From NCBI GenBank assembly GCA_964030475.1, contig CAXIPT010000040.1:1-64000 (forward strand): DNA of 64,000 bases, written 5' to 3'. The DNA is from Tethya wilhelma. Its lineage: Eukaryota > Porifera > Demospongiae > Tethyida > Tethyidae. Made by a program: the position numbers and the translations under genes. The notes under the pieces were generated by a model that saw only the letters and a program-made list of their open reading frames with translations, was not told where the DNA came from and ran no database searches. Each line of letters begins with the position of its first letter. Position 1 is the first letter of the stretch. Positions 38,080 to 49,521 of this stretch are shown here, piece by piece.

Positions 38080-38204
38080 CAATGAATTTTTATGATTTCT
38101 GTGTTTAATTTGCATACTAAAAATTGTTTTTAAAACTGAGTTAATTCAAATTAATGATACAATGTCATGCATGTACAATGTGTAACGTGTGTGTATGTGT
38201 GTGC

Positions 38205-38285
<81 letters not shown>

Positions 38286-38334
38286 ACATGTAGTACACAA
38301 ATGTAATGAAAGCAGTAATTACATACTAGATATT
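38080..38334. repeat. Convergent intergenic stretch with (GT)n(GA)n microsatellite
   Basis: A GT-rich run turns into a pure GA run (about 38189-38283) between the stop codons of the two convergent transposon genes. I see no further gene. Confidence 0.85.
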
Positions 38335-40446
38335 CTACCGTAGATCATGAACTTTCATACCAAGGAGGTGAATTGGAGATACAATTGAAGGACAAAAGCA
38401 CTTATCGTAAAATTCTGTTAACTTTGGGAGCAGTCTGTTCTCCCAAAAGTCAACATCAAAGCTGATACGTTCAATGGATAGTCCTTTATTAGTAAATATA
38501 ATGAAGTCACACCATTTCCTCTCAGTTATTGCAAGCTGACCTTGAACTTGGCAGTAGTAAGCATGTTGACGTTTAAGTTTTACAGTATCATCCACCAACA
38601 AACAACAAAAATCAGATTCCATTGAAGCCTCTTTAGGAGAAATGCCACGGTATTTGTATGGGCACTTTACTTCGGCAAGTCCAAATTGCTCTGTTGATGA
38701 TGGATCATATACATATGAATCTGGAGATGCTCCTAGGTATGGATGCTGCTCACAAACGACAAAACCTGCTTTAGAAACAATCATATCGCTGTGTCCATTT
38801 AGTTTTTGATACTCTTCATAGCTTTTCAGTGCTACTACTTCCATCTCTTTTCCCCATTCAACTGCTTTCGTTGAAAGTTTAATCGGATTCAAAAGTTGTT
38901 TCACAAGTGAATCTGGGTGAGTACTTGGAAGCATATTAAATATCCTACCAAAGAGTGATGCAGTTAAGTGATAGCGTCTAGCAGAAAACCACAACGAAGA
39001 CTGAGCTTGATCCTTGGTATTTCTTTCTAGTTCACGAATTTGATCTAGAGATAAGCAAAGGGTCTCCTTGAACAATGACACTCTCTCAATAAGCTCACTA
39101 TTTGAAGGGATAGCAAAATCACAACTTGTTTCAGAAGTTGACTCAGTGACTACATCTGTCCACACTCTTACATCTTTGTCGTGAATCAATGAAACTCCAA
39201 GGCCTATTCCTTTGACTTTTTTTAGCATTTCCATTAGTTGATCAGATCCTGTTCCATGGTACTCGGATGGTCTTGGATCGAATTCACTTATTGGTTGTAA
39301 TGTGTGTTTGACCTTACGTCCATATACATGCTTCTGAAAAGTAGCCTCGGAAACTTTCATAGAGTCATCTTTACGCTTCCGGGGTTGTTTCCACTTACAC
39401 GCAAATGATGTTATGGGAAGCGACTCCTCAGAATCAGTTTGTTCAGGATCATTGATTTGATTAAATTCTGATGGGCACATAGCGACAAGGGAGTGGAGCA
39501 GTCCAGAGATGTGTGTACATGAAGCTGACTCACTGTATTGTGTGTATTTGTGATCAGAGAGGAAAAATTAATGTGCATCATTACAATAGCTACTTAAATT
39601 TACTTACCCAGCAGCACATTCACATGTTGCTTTGATGATAGTAGCAACCTGACCAGTCTTGGCAAGTAATAAGTAGACATGGTAGATACCAGCTTTCATA
39701 GATGGTGTCATAATGCACCGCACATGACAGTATTCTGGATGCCTATAGTTGACTTCAAGTTGATCTAGGCGCCCCGATGCCCAGTGCGTATACCCTCTCT
39801 GTAAAGCACGGAAAGCTCCTTCAGTCTTGTTATTACCACATCCCAATGCCAGATAAGTGTACAAGAGTCCTACAATCATTATATAGGCACAAAAAAAGAG
39901 AATACACAATGTCATCATAATTTGCACTATAAAATTATTCTGCATGTGTACACAAATATTAACAAACCTGGAGTAACAGGTGGAATATTAAGACTCATCT
40001 GCTTGACATTATTAGCCGTGACTAATTCCCATCCTGTAAGAGGAAGTGCTGGAGGAGGGAGTGCTGAAAAAGTAATCCCAGTAGATTCCTGGACCAGCTG
40101 TTGCTGTTTCCGATACAAATATGACCCATCAACATCAATAACTGGTAAACTTGACGTGATAGCCGACTTAATCCTAGCAAATGTACATGTATATTATATT
40201 ACACACAATACCAAATACTAAAATCCAGTCAACTTGTAAAATCATGCCTGCAGCGTACCTTTCTATAATTTTTTGTTTCTTCCAAGAAGTTGGAATTGTG
40301 ATTCCTTGACACAGCAGCCACCAACGTAATTCTGATATTGTATGTTTTTCAAATGGCTCTTTGAGAGCAGCTCCAGGAATATCATTCTCTGTCAATGAAA
40401 TGATCAAAGTAGATGGAGAGGTAATCTGTTCGTTATTACTTTCCAT
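38335..40446 (-). CDS. SAP-like/SWIM zinc finger/YqaJ nuclease of the transposon (4 exons)
   Basis: Four minus-strand exons join in frame to 617 residues: 40446-40259, 40173-39968, 39869-39608 and 39532-38335 (phases 2, 1, 2). Exon 1 holds a short SAP-like helix pair (TISELRWWLLCQGI). Exon 2 is a Pro-rich linker with a VIDVDGSYLYRK strand. Across the exon 3/4 border a SWIM finger forms: C214-x-C216 in ATCECAAG, then C224-x-H226 in SCTH. It is visible only after splicing. Exon 4 carries a YqaJ/lambda-exonuclease core: E448 in GKEMEV, D490 in GASPDS, E506 and K508 in LAEVKCPY, and QVQGQLA. It is presumably a DNA nuclease acting with the transposase; such exonuclease partners are known for ISL2EU elements, but their role is unclear. 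An upstream Met before the GAGT repeat would add a low-complexity leader; I prefer 40446. Confidence 0.85.
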
Positions 40447-40464
40447 CTCTATCTGTATGTGTGT

Positions 40465-40532
40465 GTGTGTGAGAGAGAGTGAGTGAGTGAGTGAGTGAGT
40501 GAGTGAGTGAGTGAGTGAGTGAGTGAGTGAGT

Positions 40533-40563
<31 letters not shown>
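40465..40563. repeat. (GAGT)n/(GA)n microsatellite upstream of the nuclease gene
   Basis: A GTGT tract, then at least 14 GAGT units, then GA units, immediately 5' of the chosen start codon of the minus-strand gene. It is open in the same frame, which artificially lengthens that reading frame. Confidence 0.9.
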
Positions 40564-40564
<1 letters not shown>

Positions 40565-40671
40565 TCACACTGCCTGACTGGTCCTCCAAGCCTGAGCCAG
40601 CAGGCCAGGGCTCTCAGAGTTGTTGATGCAGTGTTAACTACGGCCACTTCCAGGGATCATTTGCAGGTGGT

Positions 40672-41030
40672 ATAACAAAAAGAGAGCCCAGAGACTCCAT
40701 TATATAGAGCACTATATTATTGCCTCTCACCTGTAGGCTTCTTGCAGTCTAACTTCAAGCGCCTGTGTCTCCGGACTGGAAGGTGCTCTGCACGTGGAAC
40801 AACTTGCAAAATCTTCAGGAAGAGTTGTATTTTTCGATAGCTCTCGTTAAAATAGATAATACGGTACAGTTAGGCACTTAGCGCATCCTTAAAATGCGCC
40901 TTTTTGCCATTTAGTGCAATACAAAATACTCCAGATTAGGCCCAGCAATGTACTCCGGATATAGACGTCACGTTCAATTATGACGTCAGAACGACGCGCA
41001 TGCATTCCAATGTCTTATACGAATGGGACT
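40672..41030. repeat. Right terminal inverted repeat of the two-gene transposon
   Basis: Inverted counterpart of 36000-36306 with a ~45-bp extra stretch (about 40700-40755) near its inner edge and a diverged outer end. Confidence 0.88.
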
Positions 41031-41032
41031 AT

Positions 41033-43497
41033 TGAAAAAAATTTTCAGCACTATGGACTTTTTTAGCAAAAACCGTATATTTTCATATGAAAACAATTTT
41101 CAGATGAAAAGAAACACTTTGGTTATATTTTTCAAGTCATTAAAAATTCTCTTGGTGTAAATAACATTCATGGTGAAAAACAAGGTTTTCTCACGGTAGA
41201 GATAAAGAGCATAGTTTTTTTTGTGTGATTATGGACTTAGAAATTTTTCTAAGACCAAAAGTTCACTTTTTGTTTTAAACGTTAAAACGTTTATTTTGAC
41301 TGGAAAACATTTTTCAGCACAAAAGAAACACATTGGTGAAATTTTACATTTTTCTATTGATTAAATATTTTCTCGGTGTAAAAAACATTGTTGGTATAAA
41401 ACAAAGTTTTCTCATAGTAGAAATATAAAAGTTTTTTTGTCTGTCTATGGACTAAGAAAATTTTCTAAGACCAATAAGTACACTTTTTGCAAAAAACGTT
41501 TATTTTAAATTGAAAATAATTTTCAGCACAATAGTAACACTTTGGTGAAATTTTACTTTTTTCAACTAATGAAACATTCTCTTGGTGTAAAAAAATTGTT
41601 AGTGAAAAACAAAGTTTTCTCAAAGTAGAGATAAAGTACTTAGTTTTTTTGTGTGACTATAGACTTTGAAAATTTTTTAAGACCAAAAAGTTCACTTTTT
41701 TCTTAAAACTTTTATTTTGACTTAAAAACACTTTTCTAAACAAAAGAAAAACTCTGGTTAAATTTTAGTTGTATCAACACATAGAACATTCTCTTGGTGT
41801 AATAACATTGTTAGTGAAAAACAAACTTTTCTCACAGTAGACACAAGAAACAGAGTTTATTTGTGTGACTATGAATTTAGAAAATTTTTTAAGACCAAAA
41901 AAGTTCATATTCAACCTAAAACGTTTATTTTGGCTTGATAAAATATTTCAGCACAAAAGAAACACTTTAGTGAAGTTTTACTTTTTTCTTCAAATTCATG
42001 AAACATTCTCTTGGTGTAAAAAAGATTTTTGGTGATAAAAAAAGTTTTCTCATGGTAGATATAAACAACGTAGTTTTTTTGGGTGACTATGGACTTAGAA
42101 AATTTTCTAAGACCAAAAATTTCATTTTTTGCTAAAATCATTTACTTCAACTTGAAAAATACTTTCAGCACAAAAGAAACACTTTAGTGAAATTTTACTT
42201 TTGTTAACTCATGAAACATTCTCTTGGTGTAAAAAACATTGTTGGTGAAAAACCAAGTTTTATCAAGGTAGAATTTAGTTTTTTGTGTGACTATGATCTT
42301 AGAAAATTTTCTAACATCAAAAAGTTCACTTTATGCTTAAAGCATTTATTTTAACTAAAATTATTAATTATTTATTAATTAATTTGAAATAACATTGATG
42401 GTGAAAAAAATTTTCTCACAATAGAGATAAAGAACTTATTTTTATTCTCTGATTATGGACTTTGAAAATTCTCTTACACCAAAAAGTTCACTTTATGATT
42501 AAAAGATTCATTTCGACTAAAAAAAATTTTTCAGAACTAAAGAAACACTTTGCTGTAAGTTTACTTTATCAACTTATGGAACATTCTTGTTTGTAAATAA
42601 CATTGATGGTGAAAAACAAAGTTTTCTCACAGTAGAGATAAAGAACTTAGTTTTTGTGTGTGACTATGGACATAGAAAATTTTCTAAGACCAAAAAGTTC
42701 ACTTTTTGCTTAAAACGTTTTTTGATTTGGAAACAATTTTCAGCACAAAGAAACACTTTGGTGAAATTTTACCTTTACCAACTCTTGGAACATTCTTTTT
42801 TTGTAAATAACATTGATAGTGAAAAACAAAGTTTTCGCATGGTAGAATAAAGAACTTAGTTTTTTTGTGCGACTGTGGACTTAGAAAATTTTCTAAGACC
42901 AAAAAGTACACCATTCGCATAAATCGTTTAATTTGACATGAAAACGATTTTCAGATGAAATGAAACCCTTTAGGGAAACTTTACTTTTTTCCACTCATGA
43001 AACATTCTCTTGGTGTAAAAAACATTGTTGGTGATAAACTAAGTTTTATCACGGTTGAACTTAGTTTTTTTGGTGTGACTATGATCTTAGAAAATTTTCT
43101 AACACCAAAAAGTTCACTTTGTGCTTAAAACATTTATTTTGAATTAAATAATTAATTATTTATTAATTAATTTGAAATAACACTGATGGTGAAAAACAAA
43201 ATTTTCTCACAGTAGAGTTATATAAAGAACTTAGGTTTTTTGTCTGACTATGGACTTAGAAAATTTTATAAGACCAAAAAGTACACTTTTTGCAAAAAAC
43301 GTTTATTTTGAATTGAAAATAATTTTCAGCACAAAAGAAACACTTTAGTGAAATTTTTCTTTTTTAAACTCATGAAACATTCTCTTGGTGTAACAACCAT
43401 TGTAAGAGAAAGACAAAGTTTTATCAAGGTAGAATTTAGTTTTTTTTGTGTGACTATGGACTTAGAATATTTTCTAAGACCAAAAAGTTCACTTTTT
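41033..43497 (-). repeat. ~215-bp satellite, reverse block after the transposon
   Basis: Direct continuation of 35466-35997. Two units contain a TTAATTATTTATTAATTAAT insertion (about 42360 and 43148), which recurs inverted near 45240. Confidence 0.9.
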
Positions 43498-44020
43498 GGG
43501 GTACATTCTGTTATGAATATTTAATGAGCAAGAATAAAAAGTTTCTTTTTGGAAAATTACTACAGCAATTTCCTGCCAAATTTTAAACAACAGCTTAGAC
43601 AGTTATTCTTTTTAACTTTCAGGCCTAAACAGCGAATAGACAACCTTAGCAGGCTTACTACACTCAGAGATATCAACAAAAAGAGTAGCCAAAAATTTTT
43701 GGCGTCAGTTTATTTCAAGAGGCAACGTTCCAGATCGACTATGGGAGCGTTAGACGCTTATTTCCAACTCTCTGCAGGGCCAAATCTATGGTTGGCTTCT
43801 CTTTCTTATAGTATGAAAAAAATGGTAGCTCAAACTTACTTTTTGTCGTGATTCTGCAGCAAAAGCGAAGACAAAAGCTGCCGTTTCTTTGTCGTTCAAC
43901 GAGCTGTCAAATTTTTTTTTACATTTGGCCCTGCGCACATACAATCCGGTTAAAAAGAGCCTCTTTATACGGTCACACGCGGAATACTTTGGAAAAAAAC
44001 TGAAAAAAACTGTGTGAAGA
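43498..44020. other. Unassigned ~520-bp insert in satellite
   Basis: Satellite stops at CACTTTTTGG and resumes at AGAAAATTTTCTAAGATC. The interior has normal base composition and a 100-codon open frame on + (43549-43851). That frame is Lys/Arg-rich and matches no family I know, and no terminal repeats are evident. It could be a truncated transposon or a retrotransposed fragment. Confidence 0.4.
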
Positions 44021-44520
44021 AAATTTTCTAAGATCAAAAACTTCATTTTTTGCTAAAATCAAATACTTTGAGTTGAAAAATATTTTCAGCACAAAAGAAA
44101 CACTTTGGTGAAATTTTACTTTTTTCAACTCATGAAACAATCTCTTGGTGTAAAAAACATTGTTGGGAAAAAACAAAGTTTTGTCACGGTGGAACTTAGC
44201 TTTTTGTGTGACTATGGAATTAGAAAATTTTCTAACACCAAAAAGTTCACTTTTTGCTTAAAAAGTTTATTTTGACTTGATAACAATTTTCAGCTCAAAA
44301 GAAACACTTTGGTGAAATTTTACTTTTATCAACACATGGAACACTTTCTTGGTGTAAATAACATTGATGGTGAAAAACAAAGTTTTCTCACGATATAGAT
44401 AAAGAACTTATTTTTTTGTATGACCAAAAAGTTTACTTTTTTCTTATAACCTTTTTTTGACTTGAAAACATTTTTTAGCACAAAAGAAACACTTTGGTGA
44501 AAATTTTCTAAGACCAAAAA
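44021..44520 (-). repeat. ~215-bp satellite, reverse block
   Basis: Two and a half diverged units ending in TTTTCTAAGACCAAAAACTG, where the 650-bp dispersed repeat begins. Confidence 0.85.
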
Positions 44521-45200
44521 CTGTTTGATACTGAAGTGAAACACACATCTCCACATCTCAGTGCAAGAACTGTATCATAATATTTACTTGCCTTTCTATA
44601 TGTTATGATAATAAGAGTCCTGATTCATGTTTAAAGAAGAGCAAGAGCATCCAGGTATCACAAAATTGTTCCAGGCAACTTGTATTTAATTCCAAATAAC
44701 GCACACTTTTGTGTGTGGAAAGGGTCGTCAATTCGAATTTTCTAGAAGCTAATGAATTATGCATGAGTGTAGAAATTAATGGCGGCCATATGGAGGAGGC
44801 GCTTTTCGCCTTGTATCTAGCTGCTCAATGAGAGGCGCTAAAAACCGATAGCAAAAGCGATTGAAGACGAAGAAACCAACTTCATCCGTTCAAGAATCAG
44901 CTTCTAAAAGAGAATGGTCTTTGAGATATGGCGTGAGAAGATAGAAGAAGAAGAAGAAGAAGAAGAAGAAGAAGATGGAGAAAATTGGAGGCTTGGCAAA
45001 TTGTAGTTTGTTACTTTAGCGATGGTTTTAGGCCATGATTTTGGGCTCATTAGAAAGGGAAAGAGCTAAATAGTAGCTTAAAAAGCCTTTTAGTGCTAGG
45101 CGCTCAGTTTTGGCAGAGTTATTCGCGTGAATATTTGTATTGGGCTAATGGGCCATCCGTGCCATTCCTGTGTACCCAGTACTACCGTACTGGGAATATC
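44521..45200. repeat. ~650-bp dispersed repeat, copy 1
   Basis: Shares with 47230-47960 and 61150-62147 the landmarks CCAAATAACGCACACTT, a GAAGAAGAAG run followed by ATGGAGAAAATTGGAGG, GCGATGGTTTTAGGCCATG, and the end GGGCCATCCGTGCCATTCCT plus TACCCAGTAC. Copy 1 ends in CAGTACTACCGTACTGGG, a partial palindrome. It is non-coding and probably a non-autonomous element. Confidence 0.75.
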
Positions 45201-46920
45201 TATTGTGAGAAAATTTTGTTTTTCACCATCAATGTTATTTGAAATTAATTAATAAATAATTAATAATTTAAGTCAAAATAAATGTTTTAAGCATAAAGTG
45301 AACTTTTTGGTTTTAGAAAATTTTCTAAGACCATAGTCCCACAAAAAAACTAAGTTCTTTATCTCTATCATGCGAAAACTTTTTTTAACGATCAATCATA
45401 TTTAAACCAAGAGAATTTTCCATGTGTTGATAAAAGTAAAATTTCACCAAAGTGTTTCTTTTGTGGTAAAAAATTTTTCAAGTCAAAATAAACGTTTTTA
45501 GCAATAAGTGAACTTTTTGGTCATACAAAAAAACTAAGTTCTTTATCTATACTGTGAGAAAACTTTGTTTTTCACCATAAATCTTGTTTACACCAAGAAA
45601 ATGTTCCATTTGTTGATAAAAGTAAAATTTCACCAAAGTGTTTCTTTTTAGCTGAAAATTGTTATCAAATCAAAATAAACCTTTTAAGCAAAAAGTGAAC
45701 TTTTTGGTCTTGGAAAATTTTCTAAGTCCATAGTCACACAAAAAAGCTAAGTTCCACCGTGACAAAACTTTGTTTTTCCCAAACAATGTTTTTTACACCA
45801 AAAGAATGCTTTATGAGTTGAAAAAAGTCACAAAAAAACTAAGTTCTTTATCTCTACCGTGCAAAGACTTTGTTTTTCACCAACAATGTTATTTATACCA
45901 AGAGAATGTTCCATGGGTTGATAAAGTAAACCTTCACTAAAGTGTTTCTTTCTTGCTGAAAATTGTTTTTAAGTCAAAATAAACGTTTTAAGCAAAAATT
46001 GTACTTTTTGGTCTTATAAAATTTTCTAAGTCCATATCAGACAAAAAAACTATTTTTTATTTCTACTGTGAGAAAACTTTTTTTTTACCAACAATGTTTT
46101 TTACACCAAGAGATTTATTCATGGGTTCAAAAAAGTAAAATTTCACCAAAGTGTTTCTTCTGTGCTGAAATATGATTAACTAAAATAAACGTTTTTTGTT
46201 AAATATGAACTTTTTTGTTCGTAGAAAATTTTCTAAATCAATAGTCACACAAATAAACTCTGTTCCTTGTCTCTCCAGTGAGAAAACACTAACAATGTTA
46301 TTTACAACATGAGAATGTTCCATATGTTGATAAAAGTAAAATTTAACCAGAGTGTTTCTTTTGTGTTGAAATTGTTTTCAAGTCAAAATAAACGTTTTAA
46401 GAAAAAAGTGAACTTTTTGGTTTTAAAAATTTTTTTAAGTCCATAGTCACACAAAAAAAGTAAGTACTTTATCTCTAATGTTAGAAAACTATGTTTTTCA
46501 CCAACAATGTTTTTTACGCCAAGATGTTTCGTGAGTTGAAAAAAGTAAACTTTCACCAAAGTGTTTCTTTTGTGCTGAAAATTATTTTCAATTCAAAATA
46601 AACGTTTTTTGCAAAAAGTGTACTTTTTGAACTTATAAAATTTTCTAAGTCCATAGTCAGACCAAAAAACTAAGTTCTTTATTTCTACCGTGCAAAAACT
46701 GTTTTTCACCATCAATCTTATTTACACCAAGAGAATGTTCCATGTGTTAATAAAAGTAAAATTTCACCAAAGTGTTTCTTTTGTGCTAAAAAATGTTTTC
46801 AATTCAAAATAAACGTTTTTTGCAAAAAGTGTACTTTTAAGTCTATAGTCAGACCAAAAAACTAAGTTCTTTATCTCTACCGTGCGAAAATTTTGTTTTT
46901 CACCATCAATGTTATTTACA
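45201..46920 (+). repeat. ~215-bp satellite, forward block 5
   Basis: About eight units in forward orientation, i.e. opposite to 41033-44520. It is broken at TTATTTACA by the palindromic MITE. Confidence 0.9.
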
Positions 46921-47188
46921 CAAGTAAAAAAAAACATTGGAAATGTATTAACACATAGGAATGGCAAATCGTAAAAAGAACGCAAACAAGATGGTATGGC
47001 TGTTTGAGTGTGTGCAGAATTCTTCCTGTGTGGGCTGCATGTAGTACTCTCTTTCCATGTTTGAGTCCCTCATGTTGCCCATAGGAATAATTCTTTACAC
47101 ACTCAAACAGCCATTCCATCTTGTTTGCGTTCTTTTTACGATTTGCCATTCCTATGTCTTAATACATTTCCAATGTTTTTTTTACTTG
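46921..47188. mobile_element. Palindromic MITE (CAAGTAAAAAAA ends), complete
   Basis: Almost the whole 268 bp is one inverted repeat. CAAGTAAAAAAAAACATTGG, then GGAATGGCAAATCGTAAAAA, then GCAAACAAGATGGTATGGCT is repeated inverted at 47105-47188, around a ~90-bp loop. Two further copies lie at 16897-17090 (truncated) and 60714-60985. A transcript would fold into a long hairpin. Confidence 0.85.
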
Positions 47189-47229
47189 TTTTATTCTCAT
47201 TTTTTCATTATTCTATGAATCACATTTGT

Positions 47230-47960
47230 GTTTGTGTGTATATGTTAGTTACATGTATACTATCAGCATGGATATTCAGTGAAGCATCTTAGGAGTCTGG
47301 AGCTGTATCTAACAAAATTTACTTGTTTTTGCTCATGTTCTTATAATGACAACTACATAACAAACCTGAAATTAGTCTATTCATCTCTTTGTGAAGACTG
47401 AAAGGTTACAGAGACTTTAGTACAACCAGAAATCTTCAGGTAAAGCAGGCAAGCAACGTTCAAATTCCAAATAACGCACACTTGTCTATCTGGAAAAGGG
47501 TCGTCAACTTGATTTCCCAAGTAGCTGATGAATTATTAATGAGTATAGAAATGAATGGCTGCCATACGGAGAAAGCGCTTTTCGTCTTGTATCTAGCGAC
47601 TCAGCTAGAGAGACGAATAACCGATGCAAAAAGCACGTGAAGACAAAGAAACCAAGTAAATTCGTTCAAAAATTAGCTTCTGAAAGTGAGCAGTCTTTAA
47701 GAAAAGTCTTGCCAACATAGAAGAATAAGAAGAAGAAGATGGAGAAAATTGGAGGTTTGGCATATTTTAGTTAAATACTTTAGCGATGGTTTTAGGCCAT
47801 GTTTTTAGGTTCATTAGAAAGAGATCGAGCTAAAAAGTAGCTTTAGAAGCCTTATAGTGCCAAGCGCTTGTTTTTTGCAGAGTTATTAGTGTGAATATTT
47901 GTATTGCGCTAATGGGCCATCCGTGCCATTCCTATGTACCCAGTACTTCCAAACTGGAAA
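47230..47960. repeat. ~650-bp dispersed repeat, copy 2
   Basis: Same landmarks as 44521-45200, with small indels. It ends TACCCAGTACTTCCAAACTGG before satellite resumes. Confidence 0.75.
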
Positions 47961-48122
47961 AAAAGAGAATGTTCCATAAGTTGATAAAAGTAAACTTTCA
48001 GCAAAGTGTTTCTTTAGTTCTGAATTTTTTTAAGTCAAAATGAATGTTTTAAGCATAAAGTGAACTTTTTGGTGTTAGAAAATTTTCAATGTCCATAATC
48101 AGACAAAAAAACTAAGTTCTTC
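47961..48122 (+). repeat. ~215-bp satellite, short forward fragment
   Basis: Less than one unit, cut within AAGTTCTTCAG where a TTAA-family element starts. Confidence 0.8.
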
Positions 48123-48597
48123 AGCGTGGTCCTAGCTGATCTTGGAAAATTTTGTGCAAAAGTTGGAGGGTTCGAAGTTCAATAGATTTTCAAGCGTCTT
48201 TGGCTTTCTTTCTCCTTGGCTTTGAGCAGCTTTTAAACTAAACTCATAAATATATAGACTAATTATTCCTCTACTACCACAAGTAGCGCTAAGCTTCTAA
48301 TCCTAGAGACTACAGAGAAAACGAGCCAAGAAAACTTATCGTCGCGATTGCCGCGATCGTGACCTCTCGTGGTTCATGACCTTGTAATGCCACACCTACT
48401 TATGGGTTCCAACTCAAACTTAGTATTTTACTAGAGCAGTACCTTACCTAAATGCATACCGAGTTTAAAGTTCACTGCTATTGCACATTGCTTGGAGGCG
48501 CGCGCTAAAGGTGCAATGACGAGTATACTCGTCATCCGTATTTCACGTGCATGCAATAAATGACGAGTATACTCGTCATCCGGCTGTAAAGTGTTAA
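48123..48597. mobile_element. TTAA-family element, truncated, inverted relative to 59995-60475
   Basis: Near-identical reverse complement of 59995-60475. It ends on the right with CCGGCTGTAAAGTG then TTAA (48594-48597). It contains two copies of the 18-bp palindrome TGACGAGTATACTCGTCA. The left end is truncated. Confidence 0.8.
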
Positions 48598-48604
48598 TGT
48601 TTAC

Positions 48605-49064
48605 CTGAGGTCACAAGAGGAATATGAATACCAACGTCTTTACATGTGGCTTCAGAGACCAGTTTCCATTCTGTAAGAGGAGGAGATGGTGGCCCTGGTC
48701 GAGCAACTTGTTGTCCAGCTTCAGCAAGAGAGATGTATTTCTTGTATACATATGATCCATCCACATCAACCACAGGGATGACATTATGTTTGACTTGCTG
48801 TATTCTATAAACAGGCAGGGTACACAGAAGTATACAACTACAGCTCGTACTTATAGTGTATGTAACTAGACACACTCTACAATAAATATTGCATGCGTAC
48901 CTGTCTATTACTTACTGCTTTCTCCAAGACTTTGACACATTGATGCCTCTACACAACAGCCACCAATGTAGCTGAGACACAGTGTGCTTATCGAAAGGCT
49001 CGGGGAGGTCAGCTTCAGGTAAATCAGCAGGAGTTAGTGTTATCTCCAGTTCTTTTGCTGCCAT
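48605..49064 (-). pseudogene. Remnant exons 1-2 of a second SWIM/YqaJ-type gene
   Basis: Exon 1 (49064-48901) starts MAAKELEITLTP and contains TVSQLHWWLLCRGINVSKSW, clearly homologous to exon 1 of the gene at 38335-40446. It has a TAA where that gene has a Lys codon, just before the conserved GTACGC donor. Exon 2 (48804-48605, same phases) encodes VVDVDGSYVYKK and PPSPPLTEWKLVSEAT, parallel to VIDVDGSYLYRK and PPPALPLTGWELVTAN. No SWIM or YqaJ exon follows on this strand. Protein similarity is only moderate, so this is a separate lineage and not a recent copy of the intact transposon. Confidence 0.75.
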
Positions 49065-49139
49065 TCCATAGATTATCAAACTTCAGTCACTTCTAACTCA
49101 AGAACGCTACGTTGGATATGAATGCTTCAACTTGCAATG

Positions 49140-49521
49140 TGTTGCTCTATGCCTCTAGTTTTACATTAGGGTCGTTTAACTGATTACCTTTGGTTGACGC
49201 TAAATCGTGTCATCAGCGTGAGTGTTTCAAACTGCGGTTGACGCAAAATCGCGTCAATTCAGCACTAGCGACTATTTTGCAAGCTAAGATATTAGCCCTG
49301 AACTTTAAACTTTATATACGAATAGGTAAAGGACTACTCTACTAAAATATCAAGTCAGACTTAGAACTGCTAGTAAGGCGTGGCACTACTCGTCGTTGGG
49401 AGACTAACTGTCACGATCTTTGTGATCACGATAGTCGACTTTAAATCGACGTTTTTTCTACAACCCTTCAGAGAATAAACTTGAAACTTGCTACGTAGGT
49501 GCAGGGATAGTTAGACTATAT
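49140..49521. repeat. Dispersed element with TGACGC motifs, left part
   Basis: Matches 56410-57040 in inverted orientation: GTTGACGC-type motifs, the TTTATATACGAATAGGTAA stretch, and the TTTTCTACAACCCTTCAGAG stretch. It is interrupted at 49521 by the GTGACC-ended transposon and continues at 50591-50790. Confidence 0.65.

Larger units (their letters stand above)
36000..41030. mobile_element. Complete two-gene DNA transposon, ISL2EU (IS4EU)-like
   Basis: A 5,031-bp insert in the satellite. Ends AGTCTCATTCG and inverted AGTCCCATTCG, within ~310-bp terminal inverted repeats. The uninterrupted satellite (for example about 32664-32700) reads TTTTTAATTGAAAAAAATTT. Here it reads TTTTTAAT, then the element, then ATTGAAAAAAATTT, so AT is duplicated. 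The element encodes a THAP-DDE transposase on + and a SWIM/YqaJ nuclease gene on -, converging. A transposase plus YqaJ nuclease with a 2-bp duplication is what I recall of the ISL2EU superfamily. No stop or frameshift disrupts either gene, so this copy may be young. Confidence 0.85.

Noticed and set aside
40447..40647. N-terminal extension of the SWIM/YqaJ protein rich in Ser-Leu-Thr-His
   Set aside because: It is the GAGT microsatellite read in frame. The Met at 40446 begins the conserved region, and the related gene at 49064 starts at the corresponding place.
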